Assembly: GCA_031216445.1 (NCBI GenBank)
Contig: CM062218.1
Span: forward strand, 15,856,501-15,920,500
Direction of reading: 5' to 3'
From: Lateolabrax maculatus
Taxonomy: Eukaryota; Chordata; Actinopteri; Acropomatiformes; Lateolabracidae
DNA length: 64,000 nucleotides
Shown here piece after piece: positions 13,364-25,343 of the stretch (positions are counted from its first letter, which is position 1; each line of letters starts with the position of its first letter). The notes under the pieces were generated by a model. That model saw nothing but the letters and a program-made list of their open reading frames with translations. It was not told the DNA's origin and did no database searches. Position numbers and translations under genes: made by a program.

Positions 13364-15278
13364 TTTATGCAGATATATACATGTGTACATATGCCAGTGT
13401 GTTCTGTACACAAAGGGATGGTGTGCTTCACTTTCAGTTCAATGGAATATGCCTGTGTGCGCATGTGTGTCACATCAGATGCTGTCCAAACACTCAACAG
13501 ATGGTGACATTTAGCTTTTCTCCACACCACGACAACAAGGTTAGGGGTGTGAAGATGCCTGAGCGGGTGTGTTGGGGTTTGCAGGGTCAAACCTGACATA
13601 TGCTTCTGCATCTGCAAATCCATGTTTTCTATCAGTTAATTAGCACCAATAAAGACAGAAATTAATTTTGTATCTGGATGAATTGTAAGCACAAGAGATG
13701 AGCTGCACCAGGAAAATGGCCGCCTTACTTGAAGTGAATAGTACTACACTGTGGTGTGTGCTAACTCTGACAACCAGCGATTACCCTGTGACAGCTGTCA
13801 ACACAGATTGAACCTGTGTCATACGCACATATATTTGAAAGGAGTATAAACACCCTGAATACAACTTCCAAGTCCTTGGACATGGTCCAAGCTTACGGTA
13901 GCACTGCTACTTATTATATTAATTCCAACCTGTTAAGCAAAACGGTGCTGAACTAGCTGAGTCTAGTTGAAATCACAATAGCCACTAACATTTTATATTT
14001 GTTACATTATAATGTAGATTGACACTGTGCATGAGGATAATGAGTTTAAAGTGAGGTAAAAAACAGATTACAGGACTACAATGTTTTGTTCCATTATTGC
14101 ATTTGCATCAGATTGATGTGCCCAGGTGTAAATTTACTGCAATATGGCTGTAATGGCTGTAATCCTTTTTAACCTAGTCCTTCACCAAAGGACATTCTGT
14201 TCATCATTTTAATAAGACTTTGCAAACTGTCATATGTTCTTTTTTGTTTCAAAAAAAGCCCTAAACATATTGCCACCCTGCAGGCCAATTTACTCTTCGT
14301 CCATTTGCTCACCCTCATACCTCACAATCGTTTATTCACTCATGTGACTTTAATGCTCGTCATTATGAATATCTCCCTGTGAATTCAGCAAAGATCAATA
14401 TTGAAATTCAAGTTTGGAACATATTGAATATATGCTACATGCCAGCAGATTGTTTTTAAAGGCTATGAAACCATCTAATAATAAGTTTAAATGTTTTCCC
14501 GTTGAGTATATTGACGAATGATTCTGCTCTAGGTGTAAATACACCAGTGTAGAGCATGATAAATGAGATGTAATTTCTTGTGAGGTGACATGTCAATGTT
14601 TTTTTTACCACAATATCCAGTGACTAATGGCATTGTCATTTTTTTATGTTTGTTTATTTTGTGTGGATAATGACACAAACTGCGCTGCATAATACAGAGC
14701 TGATATGCAAAATGATATGCACCAAGCTACCAGGTAATACTGGGTTTTATAATCTCCCAGAAAATAGCTTCCTGACAGCGTTGGTATCAGTTGTGGTCAT
14801 TCCTGTGCTGTTGACACCATAAAAACACACATTTTCTATCTCGGCCTCCACTTTCTTGGCCACTTTCATGAGGACTCTTCCACTGCGTTCTCCGCTGTGG
14901 TCGCTTGGTCTGTGTGTAGCATAGAGTGTCCTGCTGTGCTGTATCCAGCAGTGGAGAACAGTGTCTCTGCTACAGCGCTAATATCAGTGAAACTTATCGT
15001 TATACACAACTCTACATGGGCACACACTCCACTGTAGTCTTAGCTACGGCCCCAACCTGCTATCACACGTTTTTTTTCCCCTTTAAATTCCATTTATGTA
15101 ATTTCTTGACCCACTTCTCTACCTGATTTAATAATGCACAATTAATTCCTCTCAGTTTCATCACATGCTTTTGATTTACGCCCTGTTCTTCCATCACCAC
15201 ACGTCACATGTCAAGCTGACTTGAATGTATGAATATGTTTGGGTGTGTTTGTATGTTCGTGCGTGCGTGTGTGTGTTC

Positions 15279-15311
<33 letters not shown>
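15279..15311. repeat. (GT)n-GCGCGC alternating purine-pyrimidine tract
   Basis: A GT run grades into GTGCGCGCAG, giving about 32 nt of strict purine-pyrimidine alternation, a composition prone to Z-DNA. Confidence 0.85.
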
Positions 15312-16449
15312 GCGTATGCCACAGCCAGAAGACAAAATGCCCTTTGCTTTGATTGAAGGGTTTAGTACTGCTGTCTCTTTTCATAACATGGCATCCACTC
15401 AGCTTGCCTGCCATTTGTTAATAACTGATAAGGCAAAGTGAAAAGCACTGACTTGATGGTGTGCTGGAGTGAGCTTGATAAAAGGACAAACAAAATACGG
15501 ACTTCTAAAATGTCAACCGGGATAAATCAGTTGAACAACATTGGTTCTTCATATTGGTTTACAGCCAAAGGACCTCGTCGAGATAAGACTTAAAAAAAGG
15601 GCAAACATGGACGCGTGTAGATGTGGATATATAAATTAGGTTTGACTTTGAGGAAGGCTGAGATTTCTAAGGGGGTGAAGCTAAAGATGAGAAGGGGCAG
15701 AGTTGGGGATTTTATGCTGGAAGGCAAGGAGAGAAAGAAGAACGTTTCATGACTTGTTAATCAGTAGTGGAGAGAAACTGTAAACAGTTTTCCATTCAAA
15801 ACGGGTGTGGCAAGTATGATCCCCACTGGGGGCTGCCAATGATAGAAATACTCCACATCAATAAATCAGACAATACCATTCTCTACCACAGTGCACAGAG
15901 ATTAGGATGGAGGCAGAGACCAAGAGGGAGAAGGGGATAAGAAGTGGTGTCATGATTCTCCATGCAACCCTCCTGAAAGGCAGCCTACCCAGGGATATTG
16001 TTATGTCTGGTGCCCGGAAGCTATTCCACTCTATTATTGCACCAGAACAAGGACGTTTACTGGGAGATACTTGGTTCAATGCGTGAATAGCTGTTTTCAT
16101 TTCATTTGAAAGTAATTGCTAATATAAATAAATACACGATACTTGTCAATGTCCCCTTTAGCGCTGGCATTTCATACAGCCATAATGATCAGTGGGACCC
16201 AAGGTAAGACAAGTCTCATACTCCGAGACAGGATTATATTATCCTAGAAAATTTCACTGTAGCTTTCATTTAATCCTCCATTGTAACAATCCCCACATTA
16301 ACGACTAGTCACATTGCAAAGTTGGCGGATGACATTATGACGTACAAAAGTTGTGAAGTATTTTATGAAATGGTAGTTGGACTGGATTAATAGTAGTGCC
16401 TTTATCCAGTGTCATTTCCCCATTTGCTTCTCAATCATGACCAATTGTG

Positions 16450-16572
16450 GCAAGCTACCATTCAAAGCACTGGCCCGGACCGTCGGGTGCAATTCGGTGT
16501 CTTGCTCAAGGACAGTTTCACATGTGGACTGAAAGATCAAACCAACAACCCTGTGATTAACCCTGTGTACAA
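16450..16572. repeat. Dispersed repeat fragment (CAAGGACA motif family)
   Basis: It contains GGTGTCTTGCTCAAGGACA, then GATCAAACCAACAACCCTG. This resembles a very common fish retroposon segment (typically CTTGCCCAAGGACACTTC, then GGGATCGAACC). The copy is diverged and truncated, with no coding. Confidence 0.5.
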
Positions 16573-17884
16573 CCCACACTACGTGCTTAGCAGCCTTATT
16601 GGAAAGTATATTATTATTAAAGTATATTAGCTAACAGGGAATGAGGGGAGACAATGAGAGAAGAGAGAGAATGTGGTTCATGGTTAGTGCCTTAAACATG
16701 TAGGCCACCAGTGGCCTCCAAGCCAGTTCCTGCCCTGAATCAGGAACCAGACTGTGCTAGTGCAGTGGTCTCATTGAAATAAATGCAGGGCTGCTTATTT
16801 TGGTCTGAACAAGGCCTAAGACTAGATAAACCATTTGATTCTCTAACAATTTGTAAGTAATGGTGACATGTGCCTTAAATAGCAATTTTTGTTATCTTAA
16901 TGTGACTTTTTTGCTATTACTAAATTTGTATTTTCTTATTCTGAAAGACCCTTTTGTAACAAATATTTTCTAGACTTATCTACTGGAGTGATAAGGACTT
17001 AACACATGCAAAATGGAGGAAATCATTTTTGGTTTATCGCAAGGCAGGGATCATCCACCATGGATGAATTGTGATTGTAATCAACAAGTTACACATAAGT
17101 ATTATGTGGTAAATGTGGACTCAACTCCAGTTTGCATAGCACACATTGAATATCAAGTACTTTCTCTCATAGTCTGTGGGTATTTTATAATTCAGGCATT
17201 CCGTGTGCATCACTTTGTGGTTTCACGGCACATTACGGTGGCATTTCAGTGCAGCTGGAACTGAAGCTGTTTGTACCAAGGCTGTGGGGCTTCCAGAGAC
17301 AGGCACATGGAGAATAGTATAATTGGCGAAAGTTTCCATTTCTTTTTACCATCAGGGGAGAGCGTACAAGGTCCCACTGTGTAGGAGAAACAAATATAAA
17401 CATTCTTTTATCCCACTGTCTAGTCGAAATGCTGAATAAATGTTGAGCAGAGTAAGGTCACATTTTTTAAAAGTTTTATTGCAAGAAGACTTCACCTCAA
17501 AATCAATATGTTTTGTTTTGCAACAAAGTTTTGCAAGGTTTCTTGGGTACATTAAATTTAAAAACTTGATAACTATATCTACATTAATCATGATGTATCA
17601 TCAGTATATGGTGAAATAATCTCTTACTTGGGGACAGTGATACTTGCAGTACTGTGATATTAGTTAAAACTGAAGTGTCCCAGCACTATTCTCTTTTGCA
17701 TGAGTTTTACAGTGAGGACAAAAATCTAATGAGTCATATTGTCACTTCACTGCATTAAAGAATGAAGTGGGAGCCAAGGGGGGAGAGGAAAGAGAAACTG
17801 GGAGTGAGGGATATACATATTTTGCCATCCTTGGTGATAACATTAATGTCAAGGTGGAAGGGGGAAGGAAGACATCAAAGGTAA

Positions 17885-18040
17885 TGAATATTTATGGTTG
17901 CCCACAGTAAAGTGCTGTTTTAAAGTGAAGTGGGACAGAATGGCCTCATGAAGACAGCACTTTAGGGCCTACTCTTGCACAGACTGTGGGTCTATGAATA
18001 TTCATTGTTCATTGTCCCAAAAACAATTTGCTTAACGCTT
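17885..18040 (+). promoter_or_regulatory. Candidate conserved block with hairpin and palindrome
   Basis: Non-repetitive block with an 11-bp perfect inverted repeat (TAAAGTGCTGT at 17908-17918; ACAGCACTTTA at 17954-17964), a 12-bp palindrome ATGAATATTCAT at 17994-18005, and a SOX-like CATTGTTCATTGTCCC beside it. This suggests an enhancer or a structured RNA. Conservation was not tested. Confidence 0.3.
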
Positions 18041-20344
18041 TTGACTTCTTTTCATCCGTAAAATATGTGCAACATTTTACGTATGCATGGTTTGGCTTAT
18101 AATGCTATCTATCTTTACGTTCGATAGATATGTGACAAGACAAACCTTTATTCTCTGTACAATAAAAAATACAAAGTGTTATGTTTCTTTTTAAAGCATA
18201 GACATGGTAACAATATCTATTCAGCTCAGATCCAGTGGGAAATTAAGTCACATTCTTTAGGATAGAATATTGCATTACATATGTACTGAATTTCTGGATT
18301 TCTCAGTGACACATTGTTAGCGGGACATGTGTCACTGGCTGCGATGCAGTCTGTATGGATGTTACATCATGGCGTATTTGTTTGAAAGTATGAGAGTCTC
18401 TTCAAGTGGCAGAGTCTATAACCCCATCATATGCCAGACAGCATGATGTCCTTGAGCACATTTCACCAACATGCTACATTAGCCTTCCTTCAGCTCAAAT
18501 GTGCCATACATTTGTCAAAGTGTCACCGCCAGGGCCGGCGCAGTTTTAAAAGCCCTTCATGTCGTATGTTTTCCGATGCATGTGAGAATCCTGTGGAGGA
18601 AAACCCAATCCAAACAGTGACAAGATAAAGGAAAGCAGAAGAAATGTGAAACCAGAGAAAAAACACATTTCCCAGTCAGGACATCGGATGTTGCTATGGT
18701 TACTTGTCTCACACTCGCAAATCCCTAAGTAAACACTGCCTGATGAGTGAAAGTGAACTACAGTGCCTTTATGTAGTGTGGTCTTCTCTGATCTACTGTA
18801 CAGTAGTATATTTTCTGTGTACAGGTGCACATATATGTGTGCATAAGATGATTTACTTTACGCCACTGCACTGTCACCCAGGTTGCTTAAAAAAGATAAA
18901 AAACAAGGAAAAACTTTTGAAATCCTTTTGTTTTGTTGGTGTTCTAGCCAAATTAGCAGCACTTGTGCTTGATTTATTCTGCACAGCAGGGTGAACTCGT
19001 GCTTACAGAGACCTTCCCGTGACTTTAGGGTAACAGATTTATTGTCTGCAAAAGCCAATCTGTGTCCATCAAAAAAATAAATAAAATTTAAAAAAAATGG
19101 TGGGTAGGTGAATTGCCCTTCAGCATGACAGTAAACCAGTTTTGCATAGTACATCACTCTTAGCCTCAGCAGAACGCCTAAAAACCTGAGGAGATTGTTT
19201 ATTTTTCCATGGCGAATTATGCAAATGTTGCACATATTTTAACAATTCCAGTATAATTGTTATAATGACCTGCTCCCTCCAACATCTCCTCCCCCGTCTC
19301 TTCTGTTGTGTGCCCTCCCCTCATCAGCCTGCCTTTCACGTGTTTCTGGCTCTCATTAACAGCTCCCTCCTGTAAGCTCAAGTGCCTCTTACTGTCAAAC
19401 CGTTGTGGGGTCACCTCTTGACGTGGAAAAGTAAGCACAGTTCCCAGCCTCTTACCCAGGCCCTGTGGACTATGTGCCCAATGCTGGAGAGCCTTAAAAG
19501 ACCTACATCCGTCCTGTGAAGTGCAGGCTACTGCTGTGTTTCATTAACCCAGGCCTTAGGGAAGTGGAGTACTTGCTCTAAAGTCACACACGTGCTTCGT
19601 ACAGAGGCCTTTTTCAGTTGCGTCACACTTTTGATAACCCTCACTGGTGCTCCCAGGAAGACCAAGTTAATACAACCAGGGAGGTGAAAATGGTGTGGTC
19701 TAGATAGGTGCAGGTGAGATCAGCAATATTATGAGGAAAAGTGGTTTGTATGTTATGTTGGCTTATATTAAAGGCAAGTCAAAAGCACTAGGGGAATTAA
19801 TATTTTTTATTCACTATAGCCAGCTTGTCTACAACAAGGGGCATAACTTCGCATTACATCTTTGAAACCTGTAAGACAATGCGACAGCTGAAGCTTTATC
19901 GTAGTAGTTTTAAAAGTTTTGCAAAATCTTTCTTGTATTGCAGTATAAAGTTGTATCTCTGGGTTGAAATTTTGTGCTTCAGGGCATTTGTTGAATTTCA
20001 GAGCATAGTGATACTTCAGAGAAAGTTGTCTGGGTATCATGTTATAAGGTTATCGGTGGAGAGGTGCGAACATTTCCCATCACCCACACATCGCCCTTAA
20101 TCTGCATTTATGCAGAGCCACTTGAAAATCTCAGGTGATGGAGCTGGGACCCAGGGCGTACAAATATGTAGTGGGTATTGAAGTTGTTTCAAACTAAATA
20201 CTGAAACACTGTATATGTTTTTTTGTTTTTTGTCAGCAGTGTGTGTGTATTGTGTGAGTCAAAATCAGGCTGTTGGTGGACCCTCACTGTGTCGGTGATG
20301 GTAATAGTTTGCCAGAGCCTTGGGGGAGCTGCTCAGCAGGGGAT

Positions 20345-20345
<1 letters not shown>

Positions 20346-20380
<35 letters not shown>

Positions 20381-20389
20381 TGTGTGTGT
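20346..20389 (+). repeat. (TG)n microsatellite upstream of first coding exon
   Basis: TG run with one TT interruption, on the sense strand, about 430 bp before the splice acceptor. A second, less regular TG/GGTG stretch lies at about 20535-20573. In the pre-mRNA both are UG repeats, which bind TDP-43 and CELF proteins. Confidence 0.9.
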
Positions 20390-20814
20390 ATACGTATGTG
20401 TGCGCATGTGCCTGGGTGTTTGTGTGCACGTATCAGCAGGAAAGGGTAGAGCAGGCCCCACAGTGCATGTCTCAACAGCCAAGTCATCAACCCTTTTAAT
20501 CCAGCCCAGCAGGGATGTGTTTGTGTTTTTGACAGTGTGTGTGTGTGTGTGGGTGGGTGTGTGTTGGTGTGTGTTTGAAGAAGAACTTCACAAGAACTGC
20601 TGCCATAAACTTAGATATGTTATACCCAGAGACACCAGAAATATCGCCAACCAGACACGATTCTTTGGTCTAGACTTGAACAAGAATATTGATGATATCT
20701 TCTGTTGTCCATGTCATGTTGGTTTTGTGGGGTTGTATTTGAAGATATTTCCCGATGTGTCTAATGTACAGCCCCCTCTCCCCCCATCCTCCTCTCTTCT
20801 CTCTTCCCCTGCAG

Positions 20815-20829
20815 GACGAATGTCATAGG
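20815..20829 (+). promoter_or_regulatory. ADGRB2: 5'-UTR end of first coding exon, with minimal uORF
   Basis: A strong acceptor (long C/T tract ending CCCCTGCAG, AG at 20813-20814) defines the exon start. A two-codon uORF, ATG-TCA-TAG, occupies 20820-20828; its stop ends one nucleotide before the main ATG at 20830. The uORF start has a weak context (C at -3, T at +4), while the main ATG has A at -3. Confidence 0.7.
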
Positions 20830-21718
20830 ATGAACACTGCTGGTGGGGTGTGTCTGTCTGTGCTGTCCTCTCTCCTGGCTGTGGCTGGGGCCCTGGCTGC
20901 CGTGTCTGCCCTCGCTCTAGCTCCTCTCTCTGCCCTGGCGGAGGCCGCCTACGGGGCTGCCGATGGCGTCCCCAGCACCGGGGCAGAAGGGGCCCCCTCA
21001 CCCGTCTCCTCACCATGCTCCAGCCTTGTAGCTGGGGTGCTCTACGGCTCTTTCTCCCTAAGGGAGCTCTTTCCCTCCAGGGCGCCGGGCTGTTCCTGGT
21101 CCCTGGAAAACCCCGATCCCACCAAGTACTCCCTCTACCTCCGCTTCACCCGCCACCCTATCATCTGCCGGGCACACTCCCCCATGCTCCTCTCCCTTGA
21201 TCACCACCAGGCCAATCAAAGCTGTCCCCATCACTTACAGACAGCCGCTGCCAGGGATCAGGAAGTCATTGATCTTTGTGGCAGCCAATCCAACTCAGAT
21301 GGACCCTACTCCTTCCTACAGTTTGATAAGAACTTTGTCCAACTATGTCTAACGAGACATCCAGCTGCAGACGAGCCTCAGGTTACTAAGGAATTGCTGG
21401 AGCTGAGACTGGTAGAGGTGTTACTCATAAACAACGAGAACTCCAGTCAGTTTACCTGCGGCGTGCTCTGCCGATGGTTTGAAGAGTGTTTGCGCACAGG
21501 TCACAATGGAGACCAGGAGGTTTCTGACGGAGATGGTTGCGGGATGACCCAGACAGGATGTATCTGTCCGAACCACAACATCATGGCGCCACCTATTCCG
21601 TTGCTCCCGGAGACACCCCATAGTTTCAGCAATGGTTCACTGGTTCCCGACGACTGCTGCGTCACTGAGCTGCATTCCAATGACGCAATCGCCATAGCAC
21701 CGAGAGATGTCCGACAAG
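20830..21718 (+). CDS. ADGRB2: Adhesion GPCR B2 (BAI2), first coding exon: signal peptide and CUB-like region
   Basis: This exon encodes residues 1-296 of a brain-type adhesion GPCR extracellular region. Residues 7-37 are strongly hydrophobic and form a signal peptide, probably cut after SALA (A37). An Ala/Ser/Pro-rich linker of about 25 residues follows, longer than I recall for human BAI2. The CUB-like part starts near C63; VAGVLYGSFSLRELFP, SWSLENPDPTKYSLYLRF and NNENSSQFTCGVLCRW match human BAI2 closely as I remember it, and better than BAI1 or BAI3. N-glycosylation sequons lie at N129, N204 and N268. Residues around 223-236 (HNGDQEVSDGDG) look like an insertion relative to mammals. The start was chosen at 20830 because the in-frame ATG at 20755 lies before the acceptor. 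The exon ends at CAAG|GTAGGA in phase 1. The paralogue assignment is an inference from remembered sequence. Confidence 0.93.
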
Positions 21719-22170
21719 GTAGGATTATGTTACACATGAGCAGACCTCTCTTATTTATGCCCTGTGACACAACATGCTACAGCACATTTTTCCAAGGCAA
21801 ATCTTTCAGTGGTTGCCCACACATTGTCAAAGAAAATCATGAAAGAATGTAAACCACACATAAACAGCTGTTTATTTGTGTACCCAGCTTGCAGGAGCAC
21901 ATAGACAAGGAAAGTTTGCCCTGTTATCCTGGCTTTTGATACCACCTCAGGGAGATCACATGCCTCTGCTTGACAGAGAATTTATTATTTGGATTTTGTT
22001 TGTTGGCCTTTAATTAAAAAACGAAGCAGTTCAAAGAGGGCCTTTAAACCTTCCATCAAAAGATTTGTAAATGGCTGTCAGAAATTCAGCCTTCTGATCT
22101 ATATTTTAGAGATTCCCCCATGTGGCCAAGAGGTGTGGCTCCTAGGACTTCAGTTTCCATGCTGCACGTT

Positions 22171-22172
<2 letters not shown>

Positions 22173-22214
<42 letters not shown>
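22173..22214. repeat. (TG)n microsatellite
   Basis: About 42 nt of pure TG in intron 1; a second shorter run, GT then GCGTGTGCGTGCACGC, lies at 22371-22404. Confidence 0.95.
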
Positions 22215-22218
<4 letters not shown>

Positions 22219-23589
22219 CATCTGTTGACAATGTCAGGACAAGATCAGATTTTACACCAATGCACACTTCATACATCAATGAATTGAATGTGAAGCAGAC
22301 AATCTCTTTTTCACAATGACAATGGAATATGTATGCATGTGTGCATCTGTATAAATCTATGTTTGATTCTGTGTGTGTGTGTGTGTGTGCGTGTGCGTGC
22401 ACGCCTGTAAGCGACACAGATGTATGTTTCATCCACACAGAGATAGACAAGTGCTTGTACTTAAGCCTTCTTAGCCATTCCAGTTCATCACTGCCACCAG
22501 AGTATTTACTTTAATGCAATTAAATTAGTCATGTAGAAGTGAACGTAGATTTAAAGAGAGACATTTTACTTTGTCTTGTAGTTCACTGAATTACATAAGA
22601 ATTTTCCTGTGGGTGTATTATAGGCATGTTTGCAAAGTGAACAACACTAATTAAAAGCCAGTTATTCTTATTGCACGACTTGGCCTGCCTTCAGCAACAC
22701 ACTAACACACATACTGGGAGCTCTAGGGAGAGTCTTACCTTGCTGACGGGAAGGTTACCGTTCTCTGGATTCAATCAGCAAGGGGGGATTTTATCATCTA
22801 ATATACTCAGAGAGGGAGAAAAAGGGAGGGATACAGGAAGAGACAGGGCGTAGGAGGACGGAGGGAGGGAGGGAGAGTCTTTTACCAGTTTGACCACTTT
22901 TGCTTGATACTAAACTTATGCCAATTGCCTGGAAGCTCTGTATGGCTCTTCTGCGTCTCTCACTTCAAAGACACTGATGTTGTGGGCATACTGGGTAGCG
23001 GCTGGTCACTCAGACTGAGGGAGGGATCACTCAGACTGCTGTGAACTGCAGGGAGCCCCTGGATGAGAAGATAGCCGGAGGAAGTGTGGCCATGCGTTTG
23101 TGTGTAGAAAACAGTTTTCTTCCAAACAATTCCCCTGTGTCCTCATTACCCTAAAATATCAGAATTACTGTAAACCCAACATCGCGCTGTCAGAGCCAGA
23201 ATCTTGCCTCTGTCCCTGTTTCTCTCCTGTCCCCTTTCTCTATCCACTAAAAGACAAACACCAACGCCTTCGCTGGCTCAGAAAACAAAGCTTAAATGCT
23301 TGCTTTCTCCTCCCTCATCTCTGTCTCTGCCTGTCTCCCTCTCTAAATCTTTTTCACAAGTTTTGACTCTGCACTGCTCATCCTGCAGCTCTTCATTTAC
23401 AGTGCAGATAAGAGAGCAATTTACTTTTTACTAAAATAAAACACTTGCACATGATGATTGTGAATGGGAGTTATTGACTTTAGAGACTCTATGTACTTTT
23501 TGGCTTTAAATAATAACACATATGCTGACCCCTGTTTAAAAAATAAAATTAAAAAAAAGTGATTTCAAAAACAGTCGCAGAGTGAGCAG

Positions 23590-23640
23590 ATTGCTTTTTT
23601 TTCTATTTGGCATAAAAGCGCTATATAAATGCAACCATTT
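23590..23640. repeat. Possible LINE 3' tail fragment
   Basis: Contains AAAAGCGCTATATAAATGCA, which resembles the GCGCTATATAAAT tail motif of many vertebrate non-LTR elements. Too short to classify. Confidence 0.3.
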
Positions 23641-25305
23641 ATCACTTTTTTTCCCATTTTATGATGAATATAGTTAGAGAAATAGAAAAAAGAAAACTTA
23701 ATAGAGAAAACAGCAGAAATCTAAAAGCAAGGCAAAAGATACCTCCATCCTTCCCATTACGAGGAGAATAATGTTATGTTGCTTGGTTATACTGTTTCGG
23801 TGACTTAGTTTTAGTAGTAGTTGCTGAGTGAAGTGTGCCTTTAATGTTTTGGAATGTCTGTGGATATCCTTTGACAGAGTACTTTCACTTTTTCCAAGGC
23901 CAAACATTTTGAGAGACTCATTGATTTACAGGTGCCACTTCACTCTTCTTCCTTCAGTCGAAATACAATGTTTTTCCCGCTACAGAGGCTAACCATTTTT
24001 ACATTTGATCTTAATTATTCCAAAAAAGCGGGAGAGAAACAGAAAGCTACAGAGGCATGGGCAGGAGGTTAATCAGAACAATTGGTCCATTACTGTGCAA
24101 TTTATACAAATACCTATTAGCAGATCATTTACTTTGATCTTATGTTTTTGCTTGCTGTTATTTTGTGGACAAGGCTCAGCACAGTTTTTGTCTTTCTATT
24201 GTGATTGTGGCTGTGATGGACAGTAGCCTATTATACCAACTGACCTTCACTAAGCTCATTGTATCATTTCTGTATAGGCAAAACTTTCAGCAGGTCCCTC
24301 TCACTGAAGCTAAGAAAGGGATTTCTTGATGATACAGTATCTGTATTATAGGTATGACAGCTCCAGGGACCAAATTATACTTTGCATGGCATTAGTTGAC
24401 CCTAAGGGACATCATTTCTCTGTGCCAGAGGAATCTGTCAATAATTAAGGGTATTTAGTGCAGAAGCCTGTTTGTCCTTCATCCTCCCAGTTAGAGAAGG
24501 CAGAGATAATTTTTAAAAAGTAGACATCTTAATGAAGATGTGCTCTGTGGAGTACCAGCAGTGTACGGTGACATTATAAATTCAATCCATATGTACATTT
24601 TTAATTTTAGCAAGAGAGCTCCTGGGTCTTTGTCTATCAAATCCCTAAATGTATTACTTCATGACACTGAACAGATTTGAACCACATATCTATGTAAAAC
24701 ACAGTTAAACACATTGGCTCATTTCCATATAAATTGGGTATTAAGGGGCAATGCAAGCTGAATTATTCTATATAAAACAAGTTATTTTCTTTCCTAATTG
24801 TTTACTTAGTGAAGGTATCCAGCCCTGCTTTTATTTAGCATAGAAGGGCGTCACATACTGTGCACAGGTGTGTGTACATGCACGTCTGTGTACATGTGTC
24901 TTTACTATATCACTCTGAAGCATTAAAGAAGTTCTAAAGCAAAACTCCTTTGTATTGGATAAGCTTCCAATATCATACCATATAGTTTTATCACACACAA
25001 TACACAAAACACAACCTTTAAACACCTCTGTGGCCTGACAGGTTCAAGAAAAGTACAAGAAAAATACAGTTAATGGGATCAGTGCACTATGAACCAAGGG
25101 AAGCCTGACATATTGTTTATTATTTAGCTACTATGACCAAAACTTGTTAATTCTAAAGCATTGCACTAGCACAAGACCTGCAATGCATAAATACGTAGAT
25201 CTCCACAAAGACCAACATGCAGCACATTCCAAATTCTTCACACATTTTTGTATCTTCCCTGCTCCCTGCTTCTCTGCTGATGCAAGTCTTACAAACCGCA
25301 TATAA

Positions 25306-25312
<7 letters not shown>

Positions 25313-25338
<26 letters not shown>
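25313..25338. repeat. (CA)n microsatellite
   Basis: CA run followed by TACACACACGCA; an A-rich stretch with poly(A) segments follows at 25400-25438. Confidence 0.95.

Positions 25339-25343
<5 letters not shown>

Larger units (their letters stand above)
1..20814. other. Non-coding upstream region or 5'-UTR intron of the receptor gene
   Basis: No reading frame here resembles a known protein. Long frames (for example 11544-12134 and 20223-20828) are runs of Val-Cys or Thr-His encoded by TG/CA microsatellites. The stretch ends in a strong splice acceptor at 20813-20814, so at least its right part is probably an intron between a non-coding 5' exon and the first coding exon. The transcription start was not located. 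Contents that stand out are a CpG cluster and pyrimidine tract near 3.9-4.4 kb, dispersed repeats at 6.5, 7.1 and 16.5 kb, microsatellites, and a regulatory-looking block near 17.9 kb. Elsewhere it is ordinary AT-leaning single-copy-looking DNA. Confidence 0.7.

Noticed and set aside
20223..20828. 201-codon frame ending at the first coding exon
   Set aside because: It is driven by TG repeats and pyrimidine-rich intron sequence, and it ends at the uORF stop. It crosses the splice acceptor and is not a real N-terminus.
20755..20829. In-frame upstream ATG giving 25 extra N-terminal residues
   Set aside because: It lies before the strong acceptor at 20813-20814, and the extra residues translate the polypyrimidine tract. 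The start at 20830 gives a proper signal peptide.
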